Positions 34,399 through 43,944 of a stretch of DNA of 64,000 nucleotides are shown here, in pieces. This DNA comes from Colwellia sp. TT2012 (GTDB taxonomy: Bacteria > Pseudomonadota > Gammaproteobacteria > Enterobacterales > Alteromonadaceae): the NCBI RefSeq assembly GCF_001440345.1, contig NZ_LJYX01000006.1:248001-312000 (forward strand), read 5' to 3'. The translations under genes were made by a program, and so were the position numbers. The notes under the pieces are model-generated. The model was not told the DNA's origin. It did not search any database and saw nothing but the letters and a program-made list of their open reading frames with translations. Every line of letters begins with the position of its first letter. Positions within the stretch are counted from its first letter, which is position 1.

Positions 34399-35373
34399 AT
34401 GAACGTCTGTAGGTCACCAAAAAGTTCTGTAGAGTTTGAGCAATATTATCAACTGCGCTGGCAAGTACTGCGCCAACCTTGGGGGCAAACCTTAGGCAGT
34501 GAACGAGATAAGCTAGAGCAAGAAAGTATTCATCGTATGGTTATCGATGAAAATAATAAGGTGCTAGCCGTTGGCCGGCTAGAAAAGTCTAGCCAGTTCA
34601 GTGGTCAAATTCGCTTTATGGCAGTAAGCCCAGCAGCGCAAGGACAAGGCTTAGGTAGGCAAATTATCAAAGCGCTAGAGCTGCAAGCGCAAAAACTCGG
34701 TATTACTAACTTGACTTTAAATGCTAGAGAAAGTGCTTTGGCTTTTTATCAAAAGCTTGGTTACCAGTCACACGGTTTCTCGCATCTATTGTTTGATGAA
34801 ATTAAGCACTTTGCCATGAGTAAAACGTTAACCCCTGCTCACAACCATCAGCTAACATCCTCAAAGGCACTGCAAGATGTTTGGCATGATACTATTCCGC
34901 TCAGTAAAGCGATGAACATTCAAATCAGTTATTTTGATGGTCAACAACTTATTACTCATTGTGATAAAAGCTTTAATAAAAACTTACATAACACTATGTT
35001 TGCCGGCAGTATTTATACCTTGGCTACTTTATCGGGTTGGGGCTGGGTGTACCTGCAGTTACAGCAACTAGAGCTTAAAGGTGACATTGTCCTAGCCAAG
35101 GCTAATATTGACTACCATGCCCCGATAACCGGGCTTGCTTATGCAAAAGTTTCTGCTGAGTCTGTCTCGGCTGACTTCTCTCGATTAGATGAGGGGAAAA
35201 ATGCTCGTATTCATTTAACGGTACATATTTATAGTGGCGAGAACGTTGCCGCGACCTTTACCGCTAGTTATGCGGTTTTAGCACCTAGACCCAAGCCAGA
35301 GCTTAAAACAGAAGCCAAACTTAAAGCCGCAGCCAAACTTAAAGCCGCAGCCAAAGCTAATTTTGAAAGTTAA
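34399..35373 (+). CDS. GNAT acetyltransferase - YiiD-type thioesterase fusion
   Basis: 324 residues. Residues 1-140 are a GNAT domain (RWQVLRQPWG; acetyl-CoA loop AVSPAAQGQGLGRQIIKALE; LNARESALAFYQKLGYQ). Residues about 150-295 are a YiiD C-terminal hotdog domain (FAGSIYTLATLSGWGWVYLQLQQ, ANIDYHAPI). E. coli YiiD has the same arrangement; the C-terminal domain is proposed to act on acyl-ACP or acyl-CoA. The tail holds an imperfectly coded Lys/Ala repeat (KLKAAA twice) from an 18-bp tandem repeat at 35316-35355. Upstream of an NTF2-like gene 15 bases away. Confidence 0.85.
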   Translation: MNVCRSPKSSVEFEQYYQLRWQVLRQPWGQTLGSERDKLEQESIHRMVIDENNKVLAVGRLEKSSQFSGQIRFMAVSPAAQGQGLGRQIIKALELQAQKLGITNLTLNARESALAFYQKLGYQSHGFSHLLFDEIKHFAMSKTLTPAHNHQLTSSKALQDVWHDTIPLSKAMNIQISYFDGQQLITHCDKSFNKNLHNTMFAGSIYTLATLSGWGWVYLQLQQLELKGDIVLAKANIDYHAPITGLAYAKVSAESVSADFSRLDEGKNARIHLTVHIYSGENVAATFTASYAVLAPRPKPELKTEAKLKAAAKLKAAAKANFES

Positions 35374-35387
35374 CAAGTGAGTAAATC

Positions 35388-35885
35388 ATGAAAAAGTATT
35401 ATTACCTCGTTATAGCGCTATTTTGGGGCTTAACTTGTGGATTGTTGAGTGTTAACGCCTTTGCCACAACGGATGAGCAAAGCATAGCTAAGGTGTTAAA
35501 TAACTTTCATCATGCGGCGGCTAATGCCCAGACCAAGGTCTATTTCAATCTATTAAGTAAGGATGCTATTTTTTTGGGTACTGATGCTAGCGAGCGCTGG
35601 AGCAAAGAAGAGTTTAAGGCTTTTGTGGTACCCTACTTTGCAAAAGGAACTGGCTGGTTATATACCCCGACAGAGCGGAATATCAGTGTTATTCAAGCGG
35701 GGCAAGTAGCCTTTTTTGATGAGTTACTGCTTAGCGAAAGTTATGGTACTTGTCGTGGCTCAGGAGTATTAATAAAGACAGAGCAGGGTTGGAAAATCTC
35801 TCAATATAACTTATCAATCCCTATGCCTAATGGTCTAGCTAAAGCGCTAGTTAAACAAATAAAAGCTTTTGAGCAGCCTAAGTAG
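35388..35885 (+). CDS. Exported NTF2-like (SnoaL-type) protein
   Basis: 165 residues with a signal peptide (1-26, cleavage at AFA-TT) and a single NTF2-like domain: IAKVLNNFHHAAANAQTKVYFNLLSKDAIFLGTDASERW through GSGVLIKTEQGWKISQYNLSIPMP. The fold is found in many small-molecule enzymes and binding proteins; no catalytic residues can be assigned. Starts 15 bases after the GNAT/thioesterase gene, probably in one operon. Periplasmic. Confidence 0.85.
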   Translation: MKKYYYLVIALFWGLTCGLLSVNAFATTDEQSIAKVLNNFHHAAANAQTKVYFNLLSKDAIFLGTDASERWSKEEFKAFVVPYFAKGTGWLYTPTERNISVIQAGQVAFFDELLLSESYGTCRGSGVLIKTEQGWKISQYNLSIPMPNGLAKALVKQIKAFEQPK

Positions 35886-35950
35886 TCGCTTGGTTACTCA
35901 GTAACACTAAACAAAAACAGAGTCTAAGCACAGTAACGAGAATAGTAACG

Positions 35951-36886
35951 ATGAATAAAGCAGTGAGCAATAAAGTAACTTCTTCAGTCGACATTTCAGT
36001 GGGTCTTTCTGTCGGTATTGTCGGTTGTGGATGGTTGGGCAGCGCGTTAGCACAGCAACTAATAAAAAAAGGGGTAAAGGTACTTGCTACGCGTAGCAAT
36101 ACGGATAATGCCGAGCAGTTAAATAGCCAAGGTATTGCAGCGCAAGTATTATCCTTACCGACAGAGCAAGCGCAGTTAAATAGCCATGCTATTTTTAACC
36201 AGCGCTGTTTAGTCATCGCTATTACGCCACAATTTAGACAAGGTCGTGTTGATTACGCTGAAAAAGTACAGCAGCTAGTTACCGCAGCTAAAGAGAGTGG
36301 TAGCGTTGAAAAAATTATTTTATTGAGCAGCAGCGCCATATATAACGGCTTATCAGGAAAAGTTGATGAAAGTATCACCTTAGATTTATCCGCTGATAAA
36401 GTCGCGCTATTAAACCAAGCTGAGCAAGCCGTACTTAATTTTAATCAGGCATATAGTAATGAGCACGGCTTTAATGATTCAAAGCAGCAAGCCGGTAAGA
36501 GTCGTGGCTATGTACTACGTTTAACAGGCTTAGTTGGGCCAAACCGCCACCCAGGTAAGTTTTTGCTCAATGGTCGACTGCTCAAAAGTCCACAAGCCAT
36601 TGTTAACTTGATTCATCAACAAGATGCCGTTGGTCTAATTCAAGCATTACTCGCAAGTGAGCTTGATGGCGCTATTTTTAATGGTGTTAGTCCAACACAG
36701 GTAACAAAACAGCAATATTATCAAGCCGCAGCAACAGCCTTAAAACTACCAGCTCCTGTTTTTGAAGAAGAAGCGATGTTGTCAGGGGATAAGCCCAAGA
36801 TCGTTTCAGCTACAAAAACACAAGCAGCATTGAACTATCGCTTTGTTTATGCCGATTTACTTAGCTGGCTTACAGACGGTGAATAG
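35951..36886 (+). CDS. NAD(P)-binding SDR-type epimerase-like protein (YeeZ group)
   Basis: 311 residues. The N-terminal Rossmann motif is VGIVGCGWLGSALAQ (G-x2-G-x2-G), followed by LLSSSAIYNGLSGKVDE and LRLTGLVGPNRHPGKFL, the pattern of the extended SDR/YeeZ group. The classical YxxxK is not clearly present, so catalysis is uncertain. Same strand as the two genes upstream, 65 bases after the last. Confidence 0.8.
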   Translation: MNKAVSNKVTSSVDISVGLSVGIVGCGWLGSALAQQLIKKGVKVLATRSNTDNAEQLNSQGIAAQVLSLPTEQAQLNSHAIFNQRCLVIAITPQFRQGRVDYAEKVQQLVTAAKESGSVEKIILLSSSAIYNGLSGKVDESITLDLSADKVALLNQAEQAVLNFNQAYSNEHGFNDSKQQAGKSRGYVLRLTGLVGPNRHPGKFLLNGRLLKSPQAIVNLIHQQDAVGLIQALLASELDGAIFNGVSPTQVTKQQYYQAAATALKLPAPVFEEEAMLSGDKPKIVSATKTQAALNYRFVYADLLSWLTDGE

Positions 36887-37041
36887 TTTAGCTTTCCTTG
36901 GTGGAATGATTGTTATAGCCAAGCGATATATTTCCTTTTAAGTGATTTAAATCGCAACTGAATCAATTAGTCCCATTGCTATGATACGGTCAGCCGGTAC
37001 TTTTGTTATACTAGCGCCGTTATTTATTAAAGAGCCTACTT

Positions 37042-37320
37042 TTGAATTTACTGCCAATAAACTTTATTACTCGCCATCAAGCTAAACTGCTGTTTCTTGT
37101 GTTTTGGGGTCATGTCACTATTTTGGATCTTTTTTACGTTAGTTATGCGGGGCCGATATTTTTTTGGCAAGAAAATTTCCAAGCCTTCACCATACTTATT
37201 CACTTAACAGTCGCCTCGTTAACCTTAGTTTTTTACTTTATGCTGATTAAACTAATGACTCGCTTTCGGGCAAGTAACAGCGCCAAGCAAATGCAATCTA
37301 ACAATAGCTCCCCCTACTAA
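37042..37320 (+). CDS. Small membrane protein of unknown function
   Basis: 92 residues starting with TTG at 37042. Two hydrophobic segments (about 15-38 and 46-70) and a polar tail. No family recognised. Its stop overlaps the dusC start by one base (TAATG), so the two are probably co-translated. The TTG start is chosen because no ATG precedes the first membrane segment; AAAGAG lies about 10 bases upstream. Confidence 0.6.
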   Translation: MNLLPINFITRHQAKLLFLVFWGHVTILDLFYVSYAGPIFFWQENFQAFTILIHLTVASLTLVFYFMLIKLMTRFRASNSAKQMQSNNSSPY

Positions 37321-38252
37321 TGCGTGTCGTACTAGCGCCTATGGAAGGTGTACTGGATTACAGAATGCGTGACTTACTTACCCAAGTCGGTAGTTATGAT
37401 CTTTGTGTCACTGAGTTTATTCGTGTGGTTGACCAAGTACTTCCCGAGCGTGTTTTTCATCGTTACTGCCCAGAGTTAATTGATGCTGGTGTTTACGGTA
37501 GCTGCACTAAAGCGGGCACACCTGTTCGTGTGCAGTTATTGGGTCAACACCCGGAGTATATGGCTGAAAATGCCGCTAAAGTGATTGAGCTTGGTTCCAG
37601 TGGCATCGATTTAAACTTTGGCTGCCCCTCTAAAACGGTGAATAAAAGTCGTGGCGGCTCTATTTTATTGAAAGATCCCGAAAATCTTTATCAAATAATA
37701 AAAGCCGTTAAAGACGCTGTACCTAGTGACACCATTGTCAGTGCTAAAATTCGTTTGGGTTATGAAGATAAGGCCCTTGCCATAGAAAATGGTCAAGCGG
37801 TTGAGGCTGCTGGAGCTCATGAACTGACCGTGCATGCCCGTACTAAAGTAGAAGGTTACAAACCCCCTGCACATTGGCACTGGATTGCTAAAATTAAAAA
37901 TGCCATTAATATTCCCGTTATCGCCAATGGTGAGATTTGGAATTTAGCCGATGCCATTAAGTGTCGAGAAATTTCTGGCTGTACTGATATTATGGTTGGC
38001 CGTGGTGCGTTAACTATTCCTAATTTAGGACAGGTCATTAAACAAGAAAGCAATATTATGCCGTGGTCCGATGTACTGGCTATATTATCTGCCTATACAG
38101 AATTTGAAACTCACGGCGACAAAAGTAAGTATTACTGTAATCGTATCAAGCAGTGGCTGAAATATTTAAAAAATCATTATCAAGAAGCGGATGCCTTATT
38201 TGTCGAAATAAGAAGGTTAAAAACGGCAGAAGAGATTAGAGCTGCGTTTTAG
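37320..38252 (+). CDS. dusC: tRNA-dihydrouridine(16) synthase
   Basis: 310 residues. FMN-dependent TIM barrel with APMEGVLDYRMRDLL at the N-terminus, catalytic C102 in NFGCPSKTVNKSRGGS, and IPVIANGEIWN near the flavin phosphate. The DusC type is supported by FHRYCPEL and the C-terminal helical domain (KQWLKYLKNHY). It reduces U16 of tRNA in the cytoplasm. Its 3' end overlaps that of the convergent LysR gene by four bases. Confidence 0.95.
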   Translation: MRVVLAPMEGVLDYRMRDLLTQVGSYDLCVTEFIRVVDQVLPERVFHRYCPELIDAGVYGSCTKAGTPVRVQLLGQHPEYMAENAAKVIELGSSGIDLNFGCPSKTVNKSRGGSILLKDPENLYQIIKAVKDAVPSDTIVSAKIRLGYEDKALAIENGQAVEAAGAHELTVHARTKVEGYKPPAHWHWIAKIKNAINIPVIANGEIWNLADAIKCREISGCTDIMVGRGALTIPNLGQVIKQESNIMPWSDVLAILSAYTEFETHGDKSKYYCNRIKQWLKYLKNHYQEADALFVEIRRLKTAEEIRAAF

Positions 38253-39148
38253 CCAAAAGAATGACAGCGCTTAATTTCTTCTATCAGCGCATTTGCCAGC
38301 GGTGAAAGGATGTTGTTTTTTGTAGAAATTAACATTATTGGAATTTGATAAGAATATTTTTTAGGCAGAATCGACTTAAATAAGCCCTTATCAAGCCAAT
38401 AGTTCGCATAGTGTTCAGGTAAATAACCGATAAACGCACCCGATAATATTAGATGAGCTATGCCTTCGTCATGGTAGGCAGTTGCACTGTTTTGATAATT
38501 TAAGCCATCGTTTCGTACTTCTTTATCACGCATATAGTTACTGGTGATCACTTCAGCTACTTCAAGTCGTTTATTTACTTCTGCCGGCTTACAGTCGAAC
38601 AACGGGTGGCCTTGCCCGCAATATAAATAGTTAGTTTCATTGTGTAAGGGGTAATAATCTAAGCCGCGTAGATGATGACGACTAACCCCTAGGCCAACTA
38701 GTGAACGACCATTAGCCACGGATGTTTCTACTTCACGTGCTTCACAGACATTAATATCAAATTGAATATTACCGCCTTTTGCCTTTAATGCCGAAATAAC
38801 ACGGGCGACACCACAACGAGGATCACTCACTAAAGTACCTATAGTGGCAATCGTTACCCTGCCTGAAAGTTCATTTTTAGAGCTGGCGACAGTACTGGCA
38901 AAAGCTTCGCATTGTTGTAGTAATTCTAGTGATGCTTGATAGGTCACGCGCCCAGACTCTGTTATCTCAAAACCACTCCGGCCGCGTTTACATAATTTAA
39001 TGCCTAAACGAACTTCTAAGTCGGATAAATGGGAACTAATGGTAGAGCGGCCTATATTTAAACGGGACTCTGCCGCGGACAAACCGCCACATTCAACAAT
39101 AGCGACGAATATTCTGAGTAAACGTAAATCAACGTCATGAACTTGCAT
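38249..39148 (-). CDS. LysR-family transcriptional regulator
   Basis: 299 residues with an N-terminal winged helix (LRIFVAIVECGGLSAAESRLNIGRSTISSHLSDLEVRLG) and a C-terminal effector domain (RVTIATIGTLVSDPR onward). It lies divergent from hutH with 135 bases between the starts, so it may control hutH-hutU or sense a histidine breakdown product. hutC, the usual hut repressor, is also present, so the LysR may act on another trigger. Confidence 0.9.
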   Translation of the reverse strand: MQVHDVDLRLLRIFVAIVECGGLSAAESRLNIGRSTISSHLSDLEVRLGIKLCKRGRSGFEITESGRVTYQASLELLQQCEAFASTVASSKNELSGRVTIATIGTLVSDPRCGVARVISALKAKGGNIQFDINVCEAREVETSVANGRSLVGLGVSRHHLRGLDYYPLHNETNYLYCGQGHPLFDCKPAEVNKRLEVAEVITSNYMRDKEVRNDGLNYQNSATAYHDEGIAHLILSGAFIGYLPEHYANYWLDKGLFKSILPKKYSYQIPIMLISTKNNILSPLANALIEEIKRCHSFG

Positions 39149-39283
39149 TTTTTAGCCTTAGTTCGATAAAACCGGAATGAATTACGATTATTATGTATTT
39201 ATAAAACATTAAGAGCAAGTTAAAATCACTATATAAATAGCTATTATGCTACACAAAAAAACCAAATAATTAGGAGCATTAAG

Positions 39284-40801
39284 ATGACATTTAAATATGG
39301 TGTTGACCGCCTGAATCTTGATATTGTCAATGGTATTGCTGATGGCAGTATCAAAGCCGAGCTTTGCCAAGAAGCTTTAGATAAAATCAATATAAGTCGC
39401 CAAAGAGTAGAGAAAATGGCTGCTTCAGATAAAGCCGTATACGGCATCAATACCGGTTTTGGCCCGTTATGCGATACACAAATTTCACCTGAAGATACTA
39501 ATTTATTACAAAAGAATCTACTCATCACTCATGCCGTCGGTGTGGGCGAGCCAATCGCTAAATCTATTTCCAAGCTGATGTTGATCACTAAGGTGCATGC
39601 TTTAAGTCAAGGTTTTTCGGGTATTCGCCTGGAAGTGATAGAACGCATGTTGGCCTTTATCAAACTTGATTTGATCCCCGTGGTACCAGAGCAAGGCTCG
39701 GTAGGTGCATCGGGTGATTTAGCACCACTTTCTCACTTATTTTTACCTTTACTTGATGAAGGTGAGTTTTGGCAAAGTAAAGAGGGGCAAGACGACAAAA
39801 TTGTCGCGGCAGCACCGCTACTTCGCCAACATGGTTTAGATATTATGGAGCTGCAGGCAAAGGAAGGCTTGGCATTAATTAACGGCACCCAATTTATATT
39901 ATCTCATGGCATCACCGCGTTAACTAAAATGCGTTACTTATTAGACCTAGCCGATATGACGGGTGCCATGAGTATCGAAGGCATGCAAGGCAGCCAATCG
40001 CCCTTTAGAGACGAGCTACATCAATTACGTGCCTTTAAAGGTAACCTTGTCGTTGCCGCACGCATGAGAAGACTTTTTAAAGATTCTGAAAACATGGCGG
40101 ATCATGCAGAATGTGACCGTGTACAAGACCCTTATTCATTACGATGTATTCCACAAGTGCATGGCGCATCACGTAATGCCTATTATCACTTAGAAGAGTT
40201 AGTTGAAATTGAAATGAACTCTGTCACTGATAATCCCATTATTATCAGTAGCGAAGAAGCGATTTCTGGCGGTAATTTCCATGGTCAACCACTGGCTATG
40301 GTGCTTGATTATACTTCGATTGCCGCATCAGAATTGGGTAATATTTCCGATCGCCGTTGTTACCTATTATTAGAAGGTATACACGGTTTACCGAGATTAT
40401 TGACCTCTGCCGGTGGCTTAAACTCAGGCATGATGATCCCGCAATATACCACTGCTTCTCTGGTCACAGAAAATAAATCTCTTTGTTTCCCACCTTCTGC
40501 TGATAGTGTACCTACCTCTATGGGTCAGGAGGATCATGTCTCTATGGGTAGTATTTCGGGTCGACAATTAAATCAAATCTTAGGTAATTTAGAAAAAATA
40601 TTGGCTATCGAGTTAATGTATGCGGCACAAGCTATCGAATTTAGACGCCCTAATAAGTGCTCAGACATTATCGAACTTAACTTGAAAGTGATCAGAGCAA
40701 AAGTTGCTAAGCTGGAAGAAGATAGACTATTGAAGCCTGACATCGATGCCATGATTACCATGGTTAAGACACAAGCGTTTACCGTAAGCTTTAACCATTA
40801 A
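39284..40801 (+). CDS. hutH: Histidine ammonia-lyase
   Basis: 505 residues, usual length. The MIO prosthetic group forms from A142-S143-G144 in SVGASGDLAPLSH. Also present are YGINTGFG (53-60), GNFHGQPLAM and FRRPNKCSD. It converts L-histidine to urocanate and ammonia, the first step of histidine breakdown. AGGAG lies 8-12 bases before the ATG. Sixteen bases before hutU, so clearly one operon. Confidence 0.98.
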   Translation: MTFKYGVDRLNLDIVNGIADGSIKAELCQEALDKINISRQRVEKMAASDKAVYGINTGFGPLCDTQISPEDTNLLQKNLLITHAVGVGEPIAKSISKLMLITKVHALSQGFSGIRLEVIERMLAFIKLDLIPVVPEQGSVGASGDLAPLSHLFLPLLDEGEFWQSKEGQDDKIVAAAPLLRQHGLDIMELQAKEGLALINGTQFILSHGITALTKMRYLLDLADMTGAMSIEGMQGSQSPFRDELHQLRAFKGNLVVAARMRRLFKDSENMADHAECDRVQDPYSLRCIPQVHGASRNAYYHLEELVEIEMNSVTDNPIIISSEEAISGGNFHGQPLAMVLDYTSIAASELGNISDRRCYLLLEGIHGLPRLLTSAGGLNSGMMIPQYTTASLVTENKSLCFPPSADSVPTSMGQEDHVSMGSISGRQLNQILGNLEKILAIELMYAAQAIEFRRPNKCSDIIELNLKVIRAKVAKLEEDRLLKPDIDAMITMVKTQAFTVSFNH

Positions 40802-40817
40802 TAAAGGGGTCATTGCT

Positions 40818-42860
40818 ATGACAACAACGATGAATGTTCAAGAGCTAACGCTGTTAAAAGAGACTATTAAGCAAGGCATCCCTAGCCAATTACCACCAGT
40901 AAGGGTTTATCCAGCAGATGCCAATCGTGCTCCTAAGCGTAAAGACATTCTATCAGCTGACGAAAAACAGTTGGCCGTTAGAAACGCCTTACGTTACTTC
41001 CCGAAAGAATGGCATCAAGAATTGGCGGGTGAGTTTGCTCAAGAACTAAAAGATCTTGGTCGTATCTATATGTACCGATTCAAGCCAAATTATGCTTTAA
41101 AAGCACGCCCACTTAGCGACTATCCTGCACAATGTACTCAGGCCGCGGCAATCATGTTAATGGTTGATAACAACCTAGATCCTGCCGTTGCTCAGCATCC
41201 ACAAGAGCTAATTACTTATGGCGGTAATGGTGCAGTTTTTCAAAACTGGGCGCAATACTTGTTGGTAATGAAGTATTTAAGTGAAATGGAAAATGACCAA
41301 ACCTTGCATATTTATTCTGGCCACCCAATGGGGTTATTCCCGTCATCGCCAGATGCGCCTCGTGTTGTGGTAACTAATGGCATGATGATCCCTAATTACT
41401 CAAAACCTGATGACTGGGAAAAGTTCAATGCCTTAGGTGTCACGCAATACGGGCAAATGACGGCCGGTTCTTTCATGTATATTGGCCCACAAGGCATTGT
41501 CCATGGCACCACAATTACGCTGATGAATGCCTTTCGTAAAGTCCTTAATAATGGTAAGAACAAAGGCGAAACGACTAAGGGTAAAGTATTCCTAACATCA
41601 GGCTTAGGTGGCATGAGTGGTGCGCAACCTAAAGCGGGTAATATTGCTAACTGTATTACTGTCTGTGCAGAAGTGAATGAAAATGCAGCCACTAAACGTC
41701 ATCAGCAAGGTTGGGTTGACGAGCTTATTGATAACATGGATGAACTGGTAACACGCGTCAAAGCAGCACAAGCAAATGAAGAAGTCGTCTCGATTGCCTA
41801 CATAGGTAATATCGTTGATGTATGGGAGAGTTTCTATGAAAAAGACGTTTTCATTCACCTAGGCTCAGACCAAACGTCATTACATAACCCATGGTCAGGC
41901 GGTTATTACCCAGTAGATATTAGCTATGAAGAATCGAATCGATTAATTCGAGAAGAGCCGGAAGTGTTCAAAGTTAAAGTACAAGAAACACTTAAGCGTC
42001 ATGCCGATGCAATAAATAAACATACCGCTAAAGGTACTTATTTCTTCGATTATGGCAACGCTTTCTTACTCGAAGCCTCACGCGCCGGTGGCGATGTTAT
42101 GGCTGAAAATGGCATTGACTTTAAATACCCATCCTACGTGCAAGACATCTTAGGGCCAATGTGTTTTGACTATGGTTTTGGACCATTTCGTTGGGTATGT
42201 GCTTCGGGTAAATCTGAAGATCTAGATAAAACTGATGTTATTGCCGCAAGCGTGCTTGAAAAAATTATGCAAGAGTCGCCAGAAGAAATTAAGCAACAAA
42301 TGCAAGACAACATTACTTGGATTAAAGACGCGAAGAAAAACAACTTAGTGGTTGGCTCACAAGCTCGAATTCTTTATGCGGATGCCCAAGGCAGAATGGA
42401 AATTGCTAAAGCCTTTAACGATGCCATTAAAAGTGGTGAAATTGGCCCTATAGTACTTGGTCGTGATCACCATGATGTCAGTGGTACAGATTCACCATAC
42501 CGTGAAACGTCTAATATTTATGATGGTAGTCGCTTTACTGCCGACATGGCTATTCATAATGTTATTGGTGACAGCTTCCGTGGTGCCACTTGGGTTTCTA
42601 TCCATAATGGTGGCGGGGTAGGTTGGGGTGAAGTAACCAACGGTGGTTTTGGTATGCTACTTGATGGAACTGATGATGCCGAACGCAAACTTAAATCTAT
42701 GCTGTTATTTGATGTTAACAATGGTATTGCCCGTCGTAGTTGGGCACGAAATGAAGAAGCCAATTTTGCTATAAAACGAGAAATGGCCAGAACGCCTAAG
42801 CTTAAAGTTACCTTAGCTAGCCGAGTTGATGACGATATTATAAATAACTTATCACTGTAA
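40818..42860 (+). CDS. hutU: Urocanate hydratase, long form
   Basis: 680 residues, longer than the common bacterial form (about 556) and near the size of the animal enzyme. Features: ITYGGNGAVFQNWAQYLL, LYSGHPMGLFPS-type IYSGHPMGLFPSS, LTSGLGGMSGAQPKAGNI (NAD binding), FDYGFGPFRWVCASG and VSIHNGGGVGWGEVTNGG. It hydrates urocanate to imidazolonepropionate with NAD as electrophile. Second gene of the hutHU operon; hutC lies convergent downstream. Confidence 0.97.
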   Translation: MTTTMNVQELTLLKETIKQGIPSQLPPVRVYPADANRAPKRKDILSADEKQLAVRNALRYFPKEWHQELAGEFAQELKDLGRIYMYRFKPNYALKARPLSDYPAQCTQAAAIMLMVDNNLDPAVAQHPQELITYGGNGAVFQNWAQYLLVMKYLSEMENDQTLHIYSGHPMGLFPSSPDAPRVVVTNGMMIPNYSKPDDWEKFNALGVTQYGQMTAGSFMYIGPQGIVHGTTITLMNAFRKVLNNGKNKGETTKGKVFLTSGLGGMSGAQPKAGNIANCITVCAEVNENAATKRHQQGWVDELIDNMDELVTRVKAAQANEEVVSIAYIGNIVDVWESFYEKDVFIHLGSDQTSLHNPWSGGYYPVDISYEESNRLIREEPEVFKVKVQETLKRHADAINKHTAKGTYFFDYGNAFLLEASRAGGDVMAENGIDFKYPSYVQDILGPMCFDYGFGPFRWVCASGKSEDLDKTDVIAASVLEKIMQESPEEIKQQMQDNITWIKDAKKNNLVVGSQARILYADAQGRMEIAKAFNDAIKSGEIGPIVLGRDHHDVSGTDSPYRETSNIYDGSRFTADMAIHNVIGDSFRGATWVSIHNGGGVGWGEVTNGGFGMLLDGTDDAERKLKSMLLFDVNNGIARRSWARNEEANFAIKREMARTPKLKVTLASRVDDDIINNLSL

Positions 42861-42873
42861 CAGGCTAAACCCT

Positions 42874-42903
42874 AGAGCTATTCCGTATGATCGGAATAGC
42901 TCT
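42874..42903. terminator. Hairpin between hutU and hutC
   Basis: AGAGCTATTCCG and CGGAATAGCTCT form a perfect 12-bp stem with a 6-base loop, 14 bases after the hutU stop. No T tract follows, so it may act as a transcript end or stabiliser. Confidence 0.6.
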
Positions 42904-43011
42904 ACAATTCCCCCCCATATACAGTGCTCTTTTACCATTTCTTATACTATTTTTTATACCGAGTAATATCAGCTACTCATCTAGGCTAAAGTGTCTATTT
43001 TTGGCAGCACT

Positions 43012-43785
43012 TTAAAATTTAAGATGGCTACCTAAACGGTACTTATCGCCTGGCGATGTTAAAATAGCGAAACTCACTACGCCTTGTTTTGACCAGGTAC
43101 GACGTTTTACTTGTAAGCAGGGGATATTTGTTGCGATCTCTAATAGCTGACAAATTTCTGTGCTTGCTAATATCGCTTCTACTTCATGAGTTGCTTCTGT
43201 TAATGGCGCCACGGATGACAGGTACTCATGCGGGGTAATCATGGTGAAGTTTTGTAATAAATATTCAGGCACTAAACTGGCATTAACATAACGCTGCTCT
43301 AATTGAATAGCCTCACCATTTTCAAGATGTAAAATCTCCGAATAAAAGACGTGTTCATTATTTTTTAAATTTAATAAAATGGCTAATTCTTCGGTAACAG
43401 CTATTGATTTGAGTAATAATTGTTTGGCTTTATGTTGGTGGCCACGCTCACTAATTTCATCACTAATATTACGAATTTCTAGTAACGATGATTGCGACTT
43501 AAACGTTGCGACAAAGGTGCCGGCGCCTTGTGATCGTACTAAGATGCCTTGCTCAGTTAAATCTTGTAAAGCACGTCTTGCGGTCATACGACTAACATTG
43601 AATTGTTGAGTTAATTCATTTTCAGAAGGCACCTTGGCATGCTGTGGCCATTCACCTGACTCAATATTTTCACGGATATATTGTTTAATAATAGTATACT
43701 TAGCAGGCTTATCTTTTTTGCTTGAGTTATGGTCAGTGCTGTTACTAGAATGAACAGTAAAAGGGGCAGTAGAATTGGCAGTCAT
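43012..43785 (-). CDS. hutC: Histidine utilisation repressor, GntR/HutC family
   Basis: 257 residues. The N-terminal winged helix (KVPSENELTQQFNVSRMTARRALQDLTEQGILVRSQGAGTFVA, about 45-95) and the UTRA effector domain (LQVKRRTWSKQGVVSFAILTSPGDKYRLGSHL at the end) mark the HutC group, which senses urocanate. The first 25 residues are Ser/Asn/Lys-rich and probably disordered. It is divergent from hutI across an operator with the HutC-type GT-x-TA-x-AC core. Confidence 0.95.
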   Translation of the reverse strand: MTANSTAPFTVHSSNSTDHNSSKKDKPAKYTIIKQYIRENIESGEWPQHAKVPSENELTQQFNVSRMTARRALQDLTEQGILVRSQGAGTFVATFKSQSSLLEIRNISDEISERGHQHKAKQLLLKSIAVTEELAILLNLKNNEHVFYSEILHLENGEAIQLEQRYVNASLVPEYLLQNFTMITPHEYLSSVAPLTEATHEVEAILASTEICQLLEIATNIPCLQVKRRTWSKQGVVSFAILTSPGDKYRLGSHLKF

Positions 43786-43848
43786 GATTATATTTGAGTG
43801 TGTTGAACTTCTTTACACCATCTCACATCTTTAATAAAAAGGCAAGAG

Positions 43849-43860
43849 TTGTATATACAA
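43849..43860. promoter_or_regulatory. HutC operator
   Basis: TTGTATATACAA is a perfect palindrome containing GTATATAC, the GT-N-TA-N-AC core of HutC-subfamily sites. It lies between hutC (start 43785) and hutI (start 43945). No equally good copy was seen upstream of hutH. Confidence 0.75.
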
Positions 43861-43944
43861 GTTGCGTATTGGTTATTTAAAAGGTAAAATTTTTCTATCA
43901 TAGTGGACATGTTCACTTTCATCATTTTTTCATTAGGTCGCGGT